A stretch of 64,000 nucleotides of DNA from Datisca glomerata (taxonomy: Eukaryota > Streptophyta > Magnoliopsida > Cucurbitales > Datiscaceae): the NCBI GenBank assembly GCA_003255025.1, contig QANY01000231.1, forward strand, positions 16,092-80,091, written 5' to 3'. The number at the start of each line of letters is the position of its first letter. The first letter of the stretch is position 1. Both the position numbers and the translations under genes were made by a program. Under the pieces are notes generated by a model that saw only the letters and a list, made by a program, of their open reading frames with translations, had not been told where the DNA came from and searched no databases. Of the stretch, positions 43,401-55,939 are shown one piece after another.

Positions 43401-45193
43401 GAGAAGCGATTGAGAAAATATTTTGAGAATCGACTAAAAGAAAACTGATCAGATGGAGAAGAAGTGACTGAGATATGGTTGATAAAATTGTTTGCCGGTT
43501 GGAGAAGCTATGACCGGATGAAGCAAATCTGGTATAAGAGATGGGAAGGAGTTTTCAACTGCTGAGAGAAGGATTGAGCAAAGAAAAGTAGGGTGGGGTT
43601 CCATTTTATATCACCAGTACTATAGCAACCACCGCACCTATTTGGAAACCGATTGGACCGATTTTAACCGTAACGAAATATTTAAGCTTCCCCAATTATT
43701 TCATCTTTCCCAATTAATAGCGTAAGCTCCCCAAATGATTTCTTTCTCACTTAAAGCACAAATTGTTCCTCTTTTCCAATTTCTCCTCTGTCCATACTGG
43801 CATTGTAACTTCCTACCTCAAAAACATCATCTAGTGCACATATATCTATAATTTGATGTATACTTGCAATTTAGACATTAAAATTTATAAGGAAAAGTAA
43901 ATTTAAATATATGCAAAAATTTAACTAATGTTAAGAATACCTAATGCAAGTCTATTTTTATAATCTGATATGTTAATCCATGAAGGGTCATCGAATATAT
44001 AGGATAAAAGCCTTTCCCAAGATGCGACTTCTCAACTTACGGCATTTTCCAGTCCAACAATGCCCAAATCCTAAACTAGACACAGTTTTCCTCTTTGGAC
44101 CATCAGAGAATGACAGTTTCTATAAACCAGTCTAGCATGCATCTGGTACACAATGGAGTCTCATTTTTCTCACCAGTCTCCATATGTTCAAATTCATATT
44201 TATCTATTTCACCTACCGCATCAGGTTCTTCTCCGACATGAAGAACAACATATTTCTTCTTCTCATCCTCACCCAACAACATCCATCGAGCAGCAATTTC
44301 TTTTTTCTCCCTATATTTTGAAAATTAAAATTAATAACGAATTGTTGAAACTCTAACATCTTGTGATAAATATATTTTAAAGGACGATACTTATTTCGAT
44401 GGTGATCTTAGTGCCTAATGATTTGTGGCGAGCATCTTCTTCCTTACTATAATTTCACAAAAATCATTTTAACATTAAAAAAGAAAATAGACTCTTTAAG
44501 GTAAATCTAAACCATGAAATTTTGTAATTGAAATGAGTACTGACAATAACTAACCTTGGTTTTGCTTTGTGTTCCCCGTCTTTGGAGTTTGGACTTTTAA
44601 CCATCTAAAATACAAATTACAGATAATGCACCAAAAAAATCAAATTTTGAAAGTGTTCACGCACCTAATGTGGAACTCCAATCATGTTTGGATGGATAAT
44701 CTTCACTCCTGATCAAGATTTGTCTGTGTTTCACTCTCATTTTGGAATGGTTAACATGATTAACTTGAGGAGTATGTTTCAAAGCCTCATGTAATGTTTT
44801 ATATAAGTTATAAGTAGATATAGAGTTATAAGCACTCTGGACTGCAACGCTAAGAATGTTGCCATATGCCTAATTTTTTAACCTTTAACACCAGAACAAT
44901 GACATGTAGGAATGAAATGCAATTTATGTGTGTTAGCAACTATCATTTGGGTGTTCCGATAAGTTTCTAACACAGGTTTTATTTAACCTTTTATACCAAA
45001 ATAGTGGCTGTGGGCATAACCCTATGTGTTGGTGAGTCATGTTTAAGATTTGAAGAATGAAAATAATTTTTAGGCTTGATCTTAAGTGTGACTTTAGACT
45101 TGTGAATAGGCCACTTAGCTTTAGGAGACAAATTAACTTTCACGAAAATAGTCTTTGAGCTAGAAGAACATCATTGGAATAGCCAAGACCTTT
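43401..45193. other. Unassigned DNA
   Basis: No supported gene or element. A frame at 44,153-44,356 has no known family. The right end is the 3-bp TTT next to the CACTA terminus. Confidence 0.5.
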
Positions 45194-45680
45194 CACTACA
45201 AGAAAAATCATAATTTGCGAGGTTAAGAGCCGACGATTGGAATAACCATATCACCACAATATCAAGTCGGAGGTGTATTGCGACGGTTTATATACCGTAT
45301 CTGAGTGGCCAATTAATATGGTTACTGAAAAATTGTCGCATCTGAGTTGCCAATTTTGTCAGTTGCTTAGAACCGTCGGATAATGTATTCCATTGCGATG
45401 GTTTGCATAAACCGTCACAATAGACCGTCCATTTTATGGCTCTTTTGCGATGGTTTATCTGAACTGTTGCAACAAAGCCCATAAAAAAGGCTTCCTATTG
45501 CTACGGTTCGTTTGAACCGTTGTAAGTAAGAGAAAAATTACAACGATTATCCTGAACCGTCGCAGGATATGCAAATATTTAAAGACACTGCGTCGTTTTG
45601 CCTTAAGTTTTTAAAGGTTTAGGTGACGGTTACTTCGAACTGTCGGTATTGTCCCCATTTGCGATTTTGTCAAACCATCA
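45194..45680. repeat. CACTA left terminus and subterminal repeat array
   Basis: At least eight copies of a GCGACGGTTT-like 10-12-mer and its inverse occur, for example TTGCGACGGTTTATA, TTGCGATGGTTTGCA, AACCGTCACAATAG and TGAACCGTCGCAGG. Such arrays are the presumed binding sites of CACTA TNPA-type proteins. Confidence 0.88.
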
Positions 45681-46755
45681 GAAGAGAAAACTCTAGATCT
45701 AAATTAACCCGTGATTTTCTTCCTCATCTTTCTTGTTTTCACCATTTACAACTTTTAGGTGATTTTTTGGTGATTCCCAGTTGCTAGCTCCGGTCGATCG
45801 TTATCCTCGCCCTTGCTCAACTCTAATACCGTGGTTATCCTCACTCTATTTCTTCTCTTTCTTTCTCTCTCACTTTCACTGTTATTGAGTTTCACTCTTC
45901 CATGGCTTTCTTCTTCCACGCATAAATGAAACCAAGGCAGTATGATTGTTATTTAAAAGGCTTTACCCCTTAATTTTCCCTCTTCCATGGATTTACCCCA
46001 TTTTAATTTTGAAGTTTGATGGTAATCGGCTACTGTCTCATTTTTCCAGTTTTTTTCTCATTTTAATTTCAAAGACTTGTTTGATTGTAGAATGGGGTAG
46101 TGCCCCTATTTTGTTTATACTTTTTAAGGAATTCAAAATATTACTAATTTTTTCGTTATCTAGAATTTAAACTAAAAAAATCAAGCTAAATTTTGTAGAT
46201 AAAGAAACCCATAAGATAATATAATTTTGTCCTAGTCATGTTTTATACCACTTCCACTTCCAAATAAGCTTTATAAAGTGATTTTGGATCCTAAACACAT
46301 ACCGGGAACTTGTCTCATGTTTAGAGAGAGAGACTGACTTTTTGCGGCTTGAATTTTGCAGCTTGATTTTTCTCCTCTTCTAATGGTAAGTCCAAAGTTG
46401 TTTTGCAACCTCAGAATAAGCTCTTCTACTTTGTCTTTGTTCTAGTCCTAGGAATATAGTTGGTATGGATTTTGAGCAAACATATGTAAGAATGATAGTT
46501 CTCTCCCTATCTTTCTCTGTACCCATAAATTAATTCTGGGTGAGTTTACACTAAAATGTGTCGCATTAGTTTTGATTATTCTATTTTGTTTGGTCTTCTT
46601 TAAGCTTTGATATTTACAATGGATAAAAGTTGGATTACAAAATCAAGATTTAGCCAAGCATATCAAAATGGAGTAAATCTTTTTATGTTTTCTTATTTAT
46701 AAAATATTTTCTAAGTCAGATATAATCATAATGATTAACATGTGCAGATTACACC
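45681..46755. other. CACTA internal DNA, leader region
   Basis: Pyrimidine-rich stretches and possible untranslated exons; no supported coding frame until about 46,756. Confidence 0.5.
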
Positions 46756-48230
46756 ATGAGCTCATCGAGACGTCGATCATCACGTTCAGATACTCGATTG
46801 GATATTGACTCTCCTACCGAATCTGGAGGATTAAATCCACATCATGATATGGATATGGCAACAGAAGGTTTGTTCATTCTTATTCATGTTAATTGAGATA
46901 ATAAAATATTGTTTCATTTAATTATCATAATGTTATTCAATATTTTGTTAAATAGTCTAAGCGGCGTACATGAGGACGAACGCAGTTGACATCTATATGG
47001 ACTAGATCAGGCGATGATAGAATACCTATGGCTTTCAATACCCAAGGTTAGGTCATTGGTGTTGATAAAGGAAAGTTTGCAAGCTTTTGCGGTACCATTG
47101 CTGGACGACATAATATTTTTCCCATACAATATGATTGGATGCATGTGTCGCGGTATCATAAAGATCAAGCGTGGGACATAGTGAGGGTATGGTTGCTTGT
47201 ATGTCCATATACATACACATATATACATATATATAATTGTGTATTAATCTTTTATAGTCAAAATATACCGTAGAAGAATGTCATAAAGCATATGTTTTGA
47301 CATCCTTAAATGCAAGATGGAAGGATGAGAAGAGCAAAATAAAGAATGAATATATGATGAGATATGAAACTAAGGAAGATGCATTAGAACATTGAAATGA
47401 TGCTATTCCAAAAGAGAGTTTTGTTGCGATAATTCATAGATGGTACTCAGTAGAAGGAAAGGTATGATTTTTTACTATACATGTATGATTAAATTGTATG
47501 TTAAATAAATTAACTTTTATTTATCAATTATAAATATAGAAGCAAGTTGGGACGTACCATTATACCAACAAAAAGAGTAGAAATGGTAAATTCCAAACTT
47601 TATAATTGTTTTAATAATTTTTTAAGTATATTTAATCATATATTCTCATTTTACAGACAGAAGAGTTTCAAAGAGAGCTCTCAAGAACGAAGCTATTTGT
47701 AGCCTAACATGAACAGAAAAATGGAACTTATGTAAATGAAGAGACTGCAAATGTTACAGTAAGTATAAGTTGTGATATTAATACCAAGTTTTAAATAGTT
47801 AGTACATGTTTACTCATACTAAGTCTTAATTTTGTATTATAGGTGAAACTTAAAGAGCGTATGAGTCAACTTCCGGATGGTGATTATGATCCATTTTCAC
47901 CCAACGACGTGCTCTCACAAGTATTGGGTCCAGAGCATCCTGGACGAGTACGTTCATTAGGATTCGGGGTAACTCCATCTCAAGTGTTCTCGCATATCGT
48001 GGAAAATTGTCCACGCAAGATTCTACCCATTTATCAACTGAGTTAGAATCCCAACGTGTATGAGTAGCTGAGTTGGAGGCTCAATGCGCACGGGTGTTTC
48101 AGTTAGAAGCTCAATGCGCACATGTGCCTTAGTTAGAGGCTGAATGCTGAGAGATGCGTGACAAATATGATCAGGTGCAGGCTGAATGTCATAAATACGC
48201 TCCCAGCTAAGCTTAATTATGAAGTTTATG
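46756..48230 (+). pseudogene. Transposase_24-type gene with recognisable introns
   Basis: Coding blocks separated by GT...AG gaps resemble plant En/Spm-associated Transposase_24 proteins. Exon pieces: 46,756-46,868 (SSSRRRSSRSDTRLD); about 46,955-47,186 (FASFCGTIAGRHNIFPIQYD region); 47,258-47,461 (VEECHKAYVLTSLNARWKDE, KESFVAIIHRWYSVEGK); 47,540-47,585 (KQVGTYHYTKK); 47,657-47,759 (EEFQRELSRTKLFVA); 47,843-48,046 (DPFSPNDVLSQVLGPEHPGR, VRSLGFGVTP). In-frame stops occur in several exons. Its role in CACTA biology is not established. A Gln/Glu-rich repeat (LEAQCA-type) ends it. Confidence 0.78.
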
Positions 48231-48609
48231 CAAGACACCCGTAAAGACTAGGTTAGCCTTTAGGTGTTTAACGTTATTTAATACTTATGAAATATTTTGT
48301 TATTTCTCATATTTTGAACTCATTGGATAATTTTTATTGATAATCTATTATATTTTGGATATCTAATTAATGATTTAATGCCTTATAATTATGCACTCTG
48401 TAAATATATAGAATGATACTGTTATGACTATTGTGAAAAGATATATCATGTTAAAATTGTTAATATGCAAGAATTTTTTGGGAATAAGCAGAAATAGGAA
48501 GGTGAATGTGAAAGCAGTGTTTTTTCCGATGGTTTAAGAACTGTCGTAACAAAATTGGCCGAGGACAAAGTGTGATGTTTGTCACACCGTCGCAGTATGT
48601 TCACTTTAG

Positions 48610-48937
48610 TCAACCAACTTGAGCTTGGATTTCAAGTACTGAAACCTAGAGGAAGACAGAGGTTTAGTTAGAATGTCCGCCAACTGATCAACAGAAGGGA
48701 CATACCTAACTCGAAGTTATCTTCAAAGAACCTTTTCTCTAATAAAATGAAGGTCCAGCTCAATATGCTTGGACCTAGCATGCAATATTGGATTCGAAGC
48801 AAGAGCAAATGCACTGACATTATCCACCCAAAGAATATGAGGTTAAGTAAGAGAGAAAGATAACTCAGATAAAGGTATTGAATCTCAGTACTAGATCTAG
48901 ATACAAGACCCCGCTTCTTAGATGACAAGGAGATCAA
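48610..48937 (-). pseudogene. Copia RNase H relic
   Basis: Minus strand reads SLSSKKRGLVSRSSTEIQYL, then after a frame change a HFV...DQLADILTKPL-like ending near 48,640. This is the C-terminal RNase H block of copia pol. No LTR is recognised beside it, and it directly abuts the CACTA remnant on its left and LINE sequence on its right. Confidence 0.8.
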
Positions 48938-48944
48938 GCTTCCT

Positions 48945-49245
48945 ACATAGATTTGGCATTGGCATTGTCTCTAGCTCTGGTCTTCCATTACATACTAAAC
49001 TCTCAGATTTCATTAGAAAGGGATATTGGCGGTGGCCTAATCAAGCTATTGAGAGGTATTTCAACAATAGAGATATCTTTTTTGGCTCTATTAAGCCTTT
49101 TCAGTAGGAAGATATGTGGTTGTGAAATGTTGCTAACAAGTTTTCTACAGGCAACATTTATGACAGTCTCATTGGCCATCTTCAGCCTGTTTGGTGGTCT
49201 AAGATAGTCTGGTTTTCAGGTAATATTCCCAAGTATGTTTTCATC
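48945..49245 (+). pseudogene. LINE segment, inverted relative to its neighbour
   Basis: Plus strand reads PLHTKLSDFIRKGYWRWPN near 48,980-49,040 and KFSTGNIYDSLIG plus WWSKIVWFSGNIPKYVFIL at 49,138-49,245. This is the stretch of plant L1 ORF2 between the thumb and zinc-knuckle. Frameshifts are present. It is on the opposite strand from the adjoining reverse-transcriptase part. Confidence 0.8.
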
Positions 49246-50280
49246 CTTGGTGCCAAGGATCCACAAAGAAACCAATAGAAGAGCCATCTCCAATCTTCAC
49301 ACTGTAGAGTGACGCAAACTTACCCCTCAGCTTGATGATTTTCCTCCAAGACCAAGAGGGGTCAGCATCCATCTTAACAGTGAAAATGGAGTGACCCGTA
49401 AGGAGATAATGATCTTACCAAGCCACCCACAAGGAGTCCTTATCCCTTCTAGCAAGCTTCCAGAAATAGAAGCTTGATTTCAGGCTGTAGGCTCCTTCAA
49501 ATTCAAACCCTCAGCAGAGAAATGGGCACAAACATATTGCCAAGCTACCTTGGCACCTCAAAAATTATCAACTTTGCCAGACCAGAGAAAATTTGTGAAA
49601 ACCCCACTAATAATCTTCATAATCATCTTGAGAAGGATAAAAAGGCTACTCCAATAATTCTGAATATCACAAAGAAGAGATCTAATCAACTGCAAATGCC
49701 TTGCGTAAGTCAGATGCTTGTTCTCCCAAGCTTTAGTCCGTGCAATAATTTTCTCAACCAGAATCTCACAATTCACCATACTGAACTTAGTAGAGATTAA
49801 AGGAGTGCCCATGTATCAAACAGGTAATTCACTCTTGGAGAAGCCAGTAACATTAAGAATGTTATCTTGCTCTTCAATGCTAACAGTCGAAAATAAAATG
49901 CAGCTTTTATCTACATTCGGATTAAGCTCAAAAATAGCCTCACATAGATTTAAGCCCTATTTAATCACCTTAACAGAGTTAGAAGTACCTTTACTAAAAA
50001 TGAGGAGATATTATGTAAAGCATAAATTCACAACTCTGTCCTTTTTAGATCTCCAATGATAATCAAAACCAGGAAGAGATGCACAATAATGGAAGATACC
50101 TATAAGAAACTCCATCACAAGAACAAAAAGACAGGGAGAAAGAGGACCCCCTGTCTACGGCCCCTATCACCTTTAAAGAAACCATGTCAGCTGCCATTAA
50201 TATAAATAGATTAAGGAGTAGAAACACATTTCACCATCCAGTCAATAAATTTCTTAGGCATGTCACTATCATAAGCTTAC
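49246..50280 (-). pseudogene. LINE reverse transcriptase segment
   Basis: On minus from 50,280: FIDWMVKCVSTP, INGSXHGFFKGDRG-like and LSPCLFVLVMEFL (reverse transcriptase palm). The catalytic FADD box is degenerate near 50,030. Then YMGTPLISTKFSMVNC, ILVEKIIARTKAWENKHLTY, FTNLFWSGK-like at 49,812-49,558, and WSWRKIIKLRGKFASLYSVK, IGDGSSIGFFVDPW at 49,370-49,250. Stops and frameshifts are frequent. It is a different copy from the LINE at 14-16 kb. Confidence 0.88.
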
Positions 50281-50380
50281 TATTTTTAACTTAAATATAA
50301 ACTAAATTAATTGTGGTACATGATCTGATTTGACTGATGCAAGTTAGAAAGACTCATATGGTAAAAAAATAGAGGGTATC

Positions 50381-53001
50381 TGTAATATCCCAACTAGCAT
50401 TGCACTTAATTATGTGTTTACTTGTTAATAATTGTAAATATTTATCATGATAATTTGATTTTATGCTTGAAATGAATTAATTAAATGTCTTACAGGGGAA
50501 CGCTTTGAGATGCTTTAACGACTCGTGCCTAGTTAAAATTTTACAATACACCGATAACATGCTAGTAATTAGATTAATTGAGTGTGTAAATAATTTCTAG
50601 ATTTTATTTAGTTACTAATAAGAATAGTTTTCATAAATAATAAAAGAAAGGGGGTTAGTTTCCTTATTTAATGGGAATGCTTCACCAACGGTAAAAGGGG
50701 GTGTGAAAACTTTTACTCTTATAGTCATTGTATTTAGCTAGACTAATATATATATATATATAATCAGACATGGATGGAAAATAATTGTTCCTCCCATAAT
50801 CTTATTGGCACATCACCATTTAGTAACTTTAAATATTTCATCTAATGGTATATATTGTGTGAAACTTGAAGAGGTTGATCTTTAAATGGGACCCTACCAT
50901 TATAGAATAAGAAATTTAATTGCATTTTTTTCATAGAGGTCTTTGGGTCAAATGATCATCCACCGTTGAGGTTATTTTCCTTTTCATGTATTTCCTAAAA
51001 TTTAAATTAATAGAGTAAATCCACTTGACATGGTAAAAGAGATTTACACATGCCGGTTTCCCTTGTGGGAAATGCATATTAACGGCAAGCATTGATTTTT
51101 CATTAAGTTCTTTAATTACAATACCGTTTTACAAACAACTCTATTTATATTATATTTTGGAGAATTCTTCTGGCTAGTCATAAAATCCAGAAACTTAAAA
51201 TTGTTATTCGGAAAGTTTGATTTTGTTCTTATGCCCTCTCATTTGGAGAGAGACGATTCAAGTGTTAGCAATTTTCTAGTGCACCAAATCCATCTTATTG
51301 AGTCTGTTTTCTTCACATTGAATGATAAAATAATACTGTTGGGTGATTTTTGAAACAAGCCAAAGTTTAAAAAAGAAATCGAGGTTCGTTAAAATCCTTA
51401 GTCCTTTTATATTATTGTTTATGTTGTTTATTTTTTAACCTTTTAGTTTTCTAATCTAATGAATACCCCATTGAGAGAACGTTGTTGTTTCTGATATATG
51501 ATGTTATTAAAATCATGTAATAAATTCTTGAGAAAATTCTTCCGGAAACTCACGGTTATGAATGTAAAAGTGGGTGATTAGTTTGATTATTTAGAAATTT
51601 AGAGATGGCATGGGAAATCATCTTCTATATAGATATATGTATTAAAGAAACAAACAAAAGAAGAAATCATTTGTTAGATTTATTTAAGGTATACCTTAAG
51701 TATGAAAATATTATTTTGCTCTTATAAGAAGTTGAATCTGTACACGCAATGATTAAGAATTCATATTCATAGTTTTAAACTCATTTTGAAATGGAGTTAG
51801 CTAGAGCCGTAGAGGTTCTTATTAAAATTAACTTCTGCAGTCTAAATTGTTTACAGTATTTCCGTTAAGGCATTGATTTAGTAATTATCTTCTATAATTA
51901 CATGAAAGTGAAAAGATTTTAATGTGTAAAACTGAATAATTTTGGCACTACGAACGTTGACAACTTGAAACATTATCTGGTCAATGACTTTAATTAAAGA
52001 CATCAGGTAAGTAGAATTTTACGCATACATTAATGTTTATAAACTTTGATGCTGAATTGATTTATCATTGTACTGTCGCTTGATATTATGTTTAATTGTA
52101 TTTTTTATTATGTTATTTTTGGTGTATTGTATTGTAATGCTAATGATTGTAAATACATTCACACTTATACATAAGGTTTATAGTATGAATATAATCATAA
52201 TCAATTAAAAAAAGTTTAAACACCTGGTGTGTGTTTATGTCATAAAAGACGTGAGTGAGAAATGGGACGCGGAGAACCGGCGGACCTGGCAATGGTTAAT
52301 GATTAATGTGAATGGATGATCGTTTGGTTTGTCCAGCGATATAATGTAAACGAATGATCGTTTGGCATGCCCAACGATATAATGTGAATGAATGACAATA
52401 CCAGAACCCGATAGTTGAACATGTTCTGTAATAATGGCACACTACCTCTGATTGACTAAACACTACACAAGTGAGCTCACGGATAAAGAAAAGAAATGAA
52501 TGCAATAGAAATAGTAAAGAAAGGAATGTGACAAGTTTACATGGAAAAAATGTAATGTACCATATAAAATGAAAGCAAAGGAAATAAAGTGATAAAAGGA
52601 TTTTAAAGTGTATGTCTAACACAAATGTTTAAAATGGAATTGGATGTGAACGTGTTTGCTAAGTGTGTATAAGATTTTACTACTGGGCTTTAGCTCATTC
52701 CGTTGTTTTTTAATATTTTTCAGGCGATGAGTAATCGCAAGAGGGCACATTCTGGACTTAGTAGAATATTTTGAATAAAAATTTTCGAACAATGCTTTTA
52801 ATTTATTATTCTCTATTTTAACGATTTAGCTTAAAACTATTAGTTGTTATTTGACTAAGTTTCTGCTGTAAATTTTTATTATTTAAGTATTTTGAATTTA
52901 ATATTGATAAATTAAGTAAGGACTTGAGGAAGTTAAGTTTTACATTAAGTAACACTTCCTAGGATTTAATCAATCAGGCATTTTAGTTTGGGGGTGTCAC
53001 A
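50381..53001 (+). repeat. Tekay 5' LTR (2.6 kb)
   Basis: Starts TGTAATATCC, ends GGGGTGTCACA (TG...CA). A TA-dinucleotide run near 50,747-50,762 differs in length from that of the 3' LTR. Confidence 0.92.
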
Positions 53002-53004
53002 GTT

Positions 53005-53017
53005 TGGTAGCAGAGTC
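53005..53017 (+). promoter_or_regulatory. Tekay primer-binding site
   Basis: TGGTAGCAGAGTC follows the 5' LTR by three bases and resembles the initiator tRNA-Met site TGGTATCAGAGC. Confidence 0.85.
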
Positions 53018-53228
53018 AGGTTTAGACGATTCTGTAGACTTCATAAAATTTTTAACATAGAAAGAGGAAAGCTACTGAGTGATGCCACAAGAGGTCTTCT
53101 CGCAATCTCCTAGTAATATTTAAAGTTTAATTATTAGAATGATATTACTATATGATTTTATATGTTATATGAAACTATAATGAAATGATAGACGTGTTAA
53201 GTTATTAAGACCGATTTGTTGTACCAGA

Positions 53229-53998
53229 ATGCCTTCTAGAAATGCTCAAAATTGTATTAATGGTGAACCAATTGGGGTGAAGGATAATGAGACAGGGAAT
53301 GATCAACATGGAACTCCATTGACTTTGGAAACGTTTATGCAAGCAGTAGCTACCTTAGGACAAGCTCAACAACAAATTGTGGTCCCACCGTAAAATGGTC
53401 AACAAAAATTTTCTGAATTTAAGAAGTTATCTCCACTACTATTCGAAGGAACTACCGTCCACTTAGAGCAAAAATGTGGATTACAGAGATGGAGAAAGCA
53501 TTTATTGTTGTGAAGTGCATTGATGCGGATAAGGTTGACTTTTCTTCTTACATGTTACAAGGAGATGCGTATGATTAGTGGCGGTTGATTCAACGTCAAA
53601 ATGAAAATAATGTTAAAGCAGTCACTTGGGAGATGTTTAAGAACGCATTTTTCAATCATTATTTCCTAGAAAGCATTCGACAAGAAAAAGAGATAGAATT
53701 CGTCAACTTAGAGCAAGGGAGAGAGTATTTGCATGATTAGAGAAGTTTGCTCCAGATCTGGTTTTTGAGAAGGGGGACAATCAAAAAAGGAAACTTGGCG
53801 GTGGAAACAACTACAAAAACCAACAAGGAAAACAGTCGAGGAAAACATGTCAGAAGTGTGGCAAGGAACACCTTGGTGAATGTCGTATGGGTACATGCTT
53901 GTGTTTCAGGTGAGGCAAACGCGGTCACCTTGCCAAAGATTGTGATGGAAATATCTATAACAACAATGACCAGAAGAAGCTCGAGTGTATGTGATGAG
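53229..53998 (+). pseudogene. Tekay gag with zinc knuckle
   Basis: Start at 53,229 (MPSRNAQN). The capsid core reads FSEFKKLSPLLFEGT near 53,410. A nucleocapsid with CQKCGKEHLGECRMG and a second GHLAKDC-type knuckle lies at about 53,845-53,945. Stops and frame changes break the core. Confidence 0.85.
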
Positions 53999-54039
53999 TA
54001 GAAAGGACACTAATTACTCCCTGACTATTGTTTCAGGTA

Positions 54040-54440
54040 CTATTTTTGTATGTGGAATGGTTGCTTGTATTTTGTTTGATTCTGGTGCTACTCATTCATT
54101 CATAAAACCTTTGCTAGCTCAAAAATTAAGGATGCCATTTGTACTTTTATAGATACCATTTTATGTATCTACACCTTCAGGGAAGATTCTAGAGGCGAGT
54201 AAAGTTATAAATGATTATCCATTAGTGAGGGAAGAGTATATTCTGTCAGCCTACCTTATCACCTTGGATGTCTATGACTTTGACATTATTTTGGGGATGG
54301 ATTGTTTATCAAAGCACTATGAAACTATTGACTGCCATGAAAAAGAAGTGTTATTTCAGCCCCCTAGAGTGCCCAGTTTTCATTTTGTGGGGGCTAAGTC
54401 AAAACCTCGTAGTCCTTTTATCTTAGCTATGAAGGCTTGA
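54040..54440 (+). pseudogene. Tekay protease
   Basis: FDSGATHSFI at about 54,080 contains the retained DSG catalytic triplet. A later block reads FDIILGMDCLSKHYETIDCH, typical of the chromovirus protease end. An in-frame stop lies near 54,150. Confidence 0.88.
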
Positions 54441-54509
54441 CGTTTGCTGAATAAAGGAAGTATGTGATACTTAGCATCATTATTAGAATTATCAAAAGAA
54501 GGTCCTTCT

Positions 54510-55836
54510 ATAGAGAGGGTACCAATTGTACTTGAGTTTATTGACGTATTTCCCGAGGATCTATCAGGTCTATCGCCAAAAAGGGAGATTGACTTTGTCA
54601 TTGACCTTGTGTCTGGTACAACCCCAATATCTAAAGCTCCCTATCGTATGGCCCCTACTGAACTCAAAGTTCAGTTGCAAGAACTGTTTGATAAGAAATT
54701 TATTCGGCCTAGTTTTTCCAATGGGGTGCTCCTGTTTTGTTTGTAAAGAATAAGGATAGAACGATGAGCTTGTGTATTGACTATCGTGAACTAACTAAGG
54801 TGACTATCAAGAATAGCTACCCACTGCCAAAGATTGAAGATTTATTTGATCAGCTTCAAGGTGCAAGTTATTTTTTCAAGATTGATCTTCGTTCTTGGTA
54901 TCACTAATTGAAAGTTAGAGAAGAAGACATCCCCAAGACTGCATTTCGTACTCGATATGGGCATTATGAATTTCTTGTAATACTGTTGGGCTGACAAACG
55001 CCCCTGCAGCATTTATGTATCTTATGAGCCATGTTTTTAAAGAATACTTAGATCAATTCGTTATTAGATTTATTGATGACATTTTGATTTATTCTTGCTC
55101 TAAGGAAGAGCATGAGTAACACCTCCGGACGGTGCTGGAAACCCTCCGTAAGAAGGAGTTATTTGCCAAGTTTAAGAAATGTGAGTTTTGGTTGTATAGG
55201 GTACCATTTGTTGGGCACATTATACCAAAAGAAGGTATAGCAGTTGATCCTGGTAAGATTGAAGCAATTAAAGGTTGGCCAGCTCTGACTAATGTTGGTG
55301 AAGTTTGTAGCTTTCTGGGATTAGCGGGCTATTATCGAAGATTTATATAAGGGTTTCCAAAATTTGCCTCACCATTAGCTCAGCTAATGATGACGAATGT
55401 GAAATTTTAGTGGTCCAAGGAGTGTGAACAGATTTTCCAAGAGTTGAAGGAGCGATTAACAACTGCCATAGTCTTAACACATCATGTCGGAAACAAAGGG
55501 TTTGTTGTCTACAGTGATGCTTCGAAGAAGGGTTTTGGTTGTATTCTTATGCAACATGGTAAGGTGATTACTTATGCTTCGAGACAACTAAAAGATTATG
55601 AAAAGAATTACCCTACCCATGATCTTGAGCTCACAGCCGTTGTGTTTGCGTTGAAGATTTGGAGACACTACATTTATGGGGTTAGATGTGAAATCTTCAC
55701 GGATCACAAAAGTCTCAAGTATTTCTTCACACAAAATGAGTTGAATATGAGGCAACGAAGGTGGTTAGAACTTGTCAAAGATTATGATTGTGAAAGTTAT
55801 CCAGAAACCTTTGTTAAGGGAGATTCAGAGATTTGA
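54510..55836 (+). pseudogene. Tekay reverse transcriptase and RNase H
   Basis: Blocks in order are: VFPEDLSGLSPKREIDFVID (54,550-54,610), [20 protein letters not shown] (54,770-54,830), the catalytic FIDDILIYS near 55,070, then [20 protein letters not shown] (55,208-55,270) and [12 protein letters not shown]. RNase H is open for 130 codons at 55,444-55,836 ([39 protein letters not shown]). Frameshifts and stops lie at about 54,745, 54,905, 54,990 and 55,118. Confidence 0.93.
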
Positions 55837-55939
55837 ATTGGAAATTTTTCCCCCGGGAGATTTTGGTTATCTTGCTACTTTGACGGTTTGTCCAACTCTT
55901 TTTGAAAGAATTAAGACTAGACAATTGGATGATCCACAA

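Larger units (their letters stand above)
45194..48600 (+). mobile_element. CACTA (En/Spm) transposon, right end missing
   Basis: The left end is CACTACAAGAAAAATCATAA, the canonical plant CACTA terminus. It is followed by a GC-richer subterminal array of ACGGTTT/AAACCGTC words in both orientations up to about 45,680. A Transposase_24-type gene occupies the centre. Two more such words (TCCGATGGTTT and ACCGTCGCAG) occur at 48,520-48,600, so the right subterminal zone is partly kept. The expected inverted CACTA end is not found before the copia relic begins. No TNP2 transposase is present, so the element was probably non-autonomous. Confidence 0.85.

Noticed and set aside
48945..50280. Twin-priming as the cause of the LINE inversion
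   Set aside because: The parts meet at their 3' sides, opposite to the 5'-5' junction that twin priming creates.
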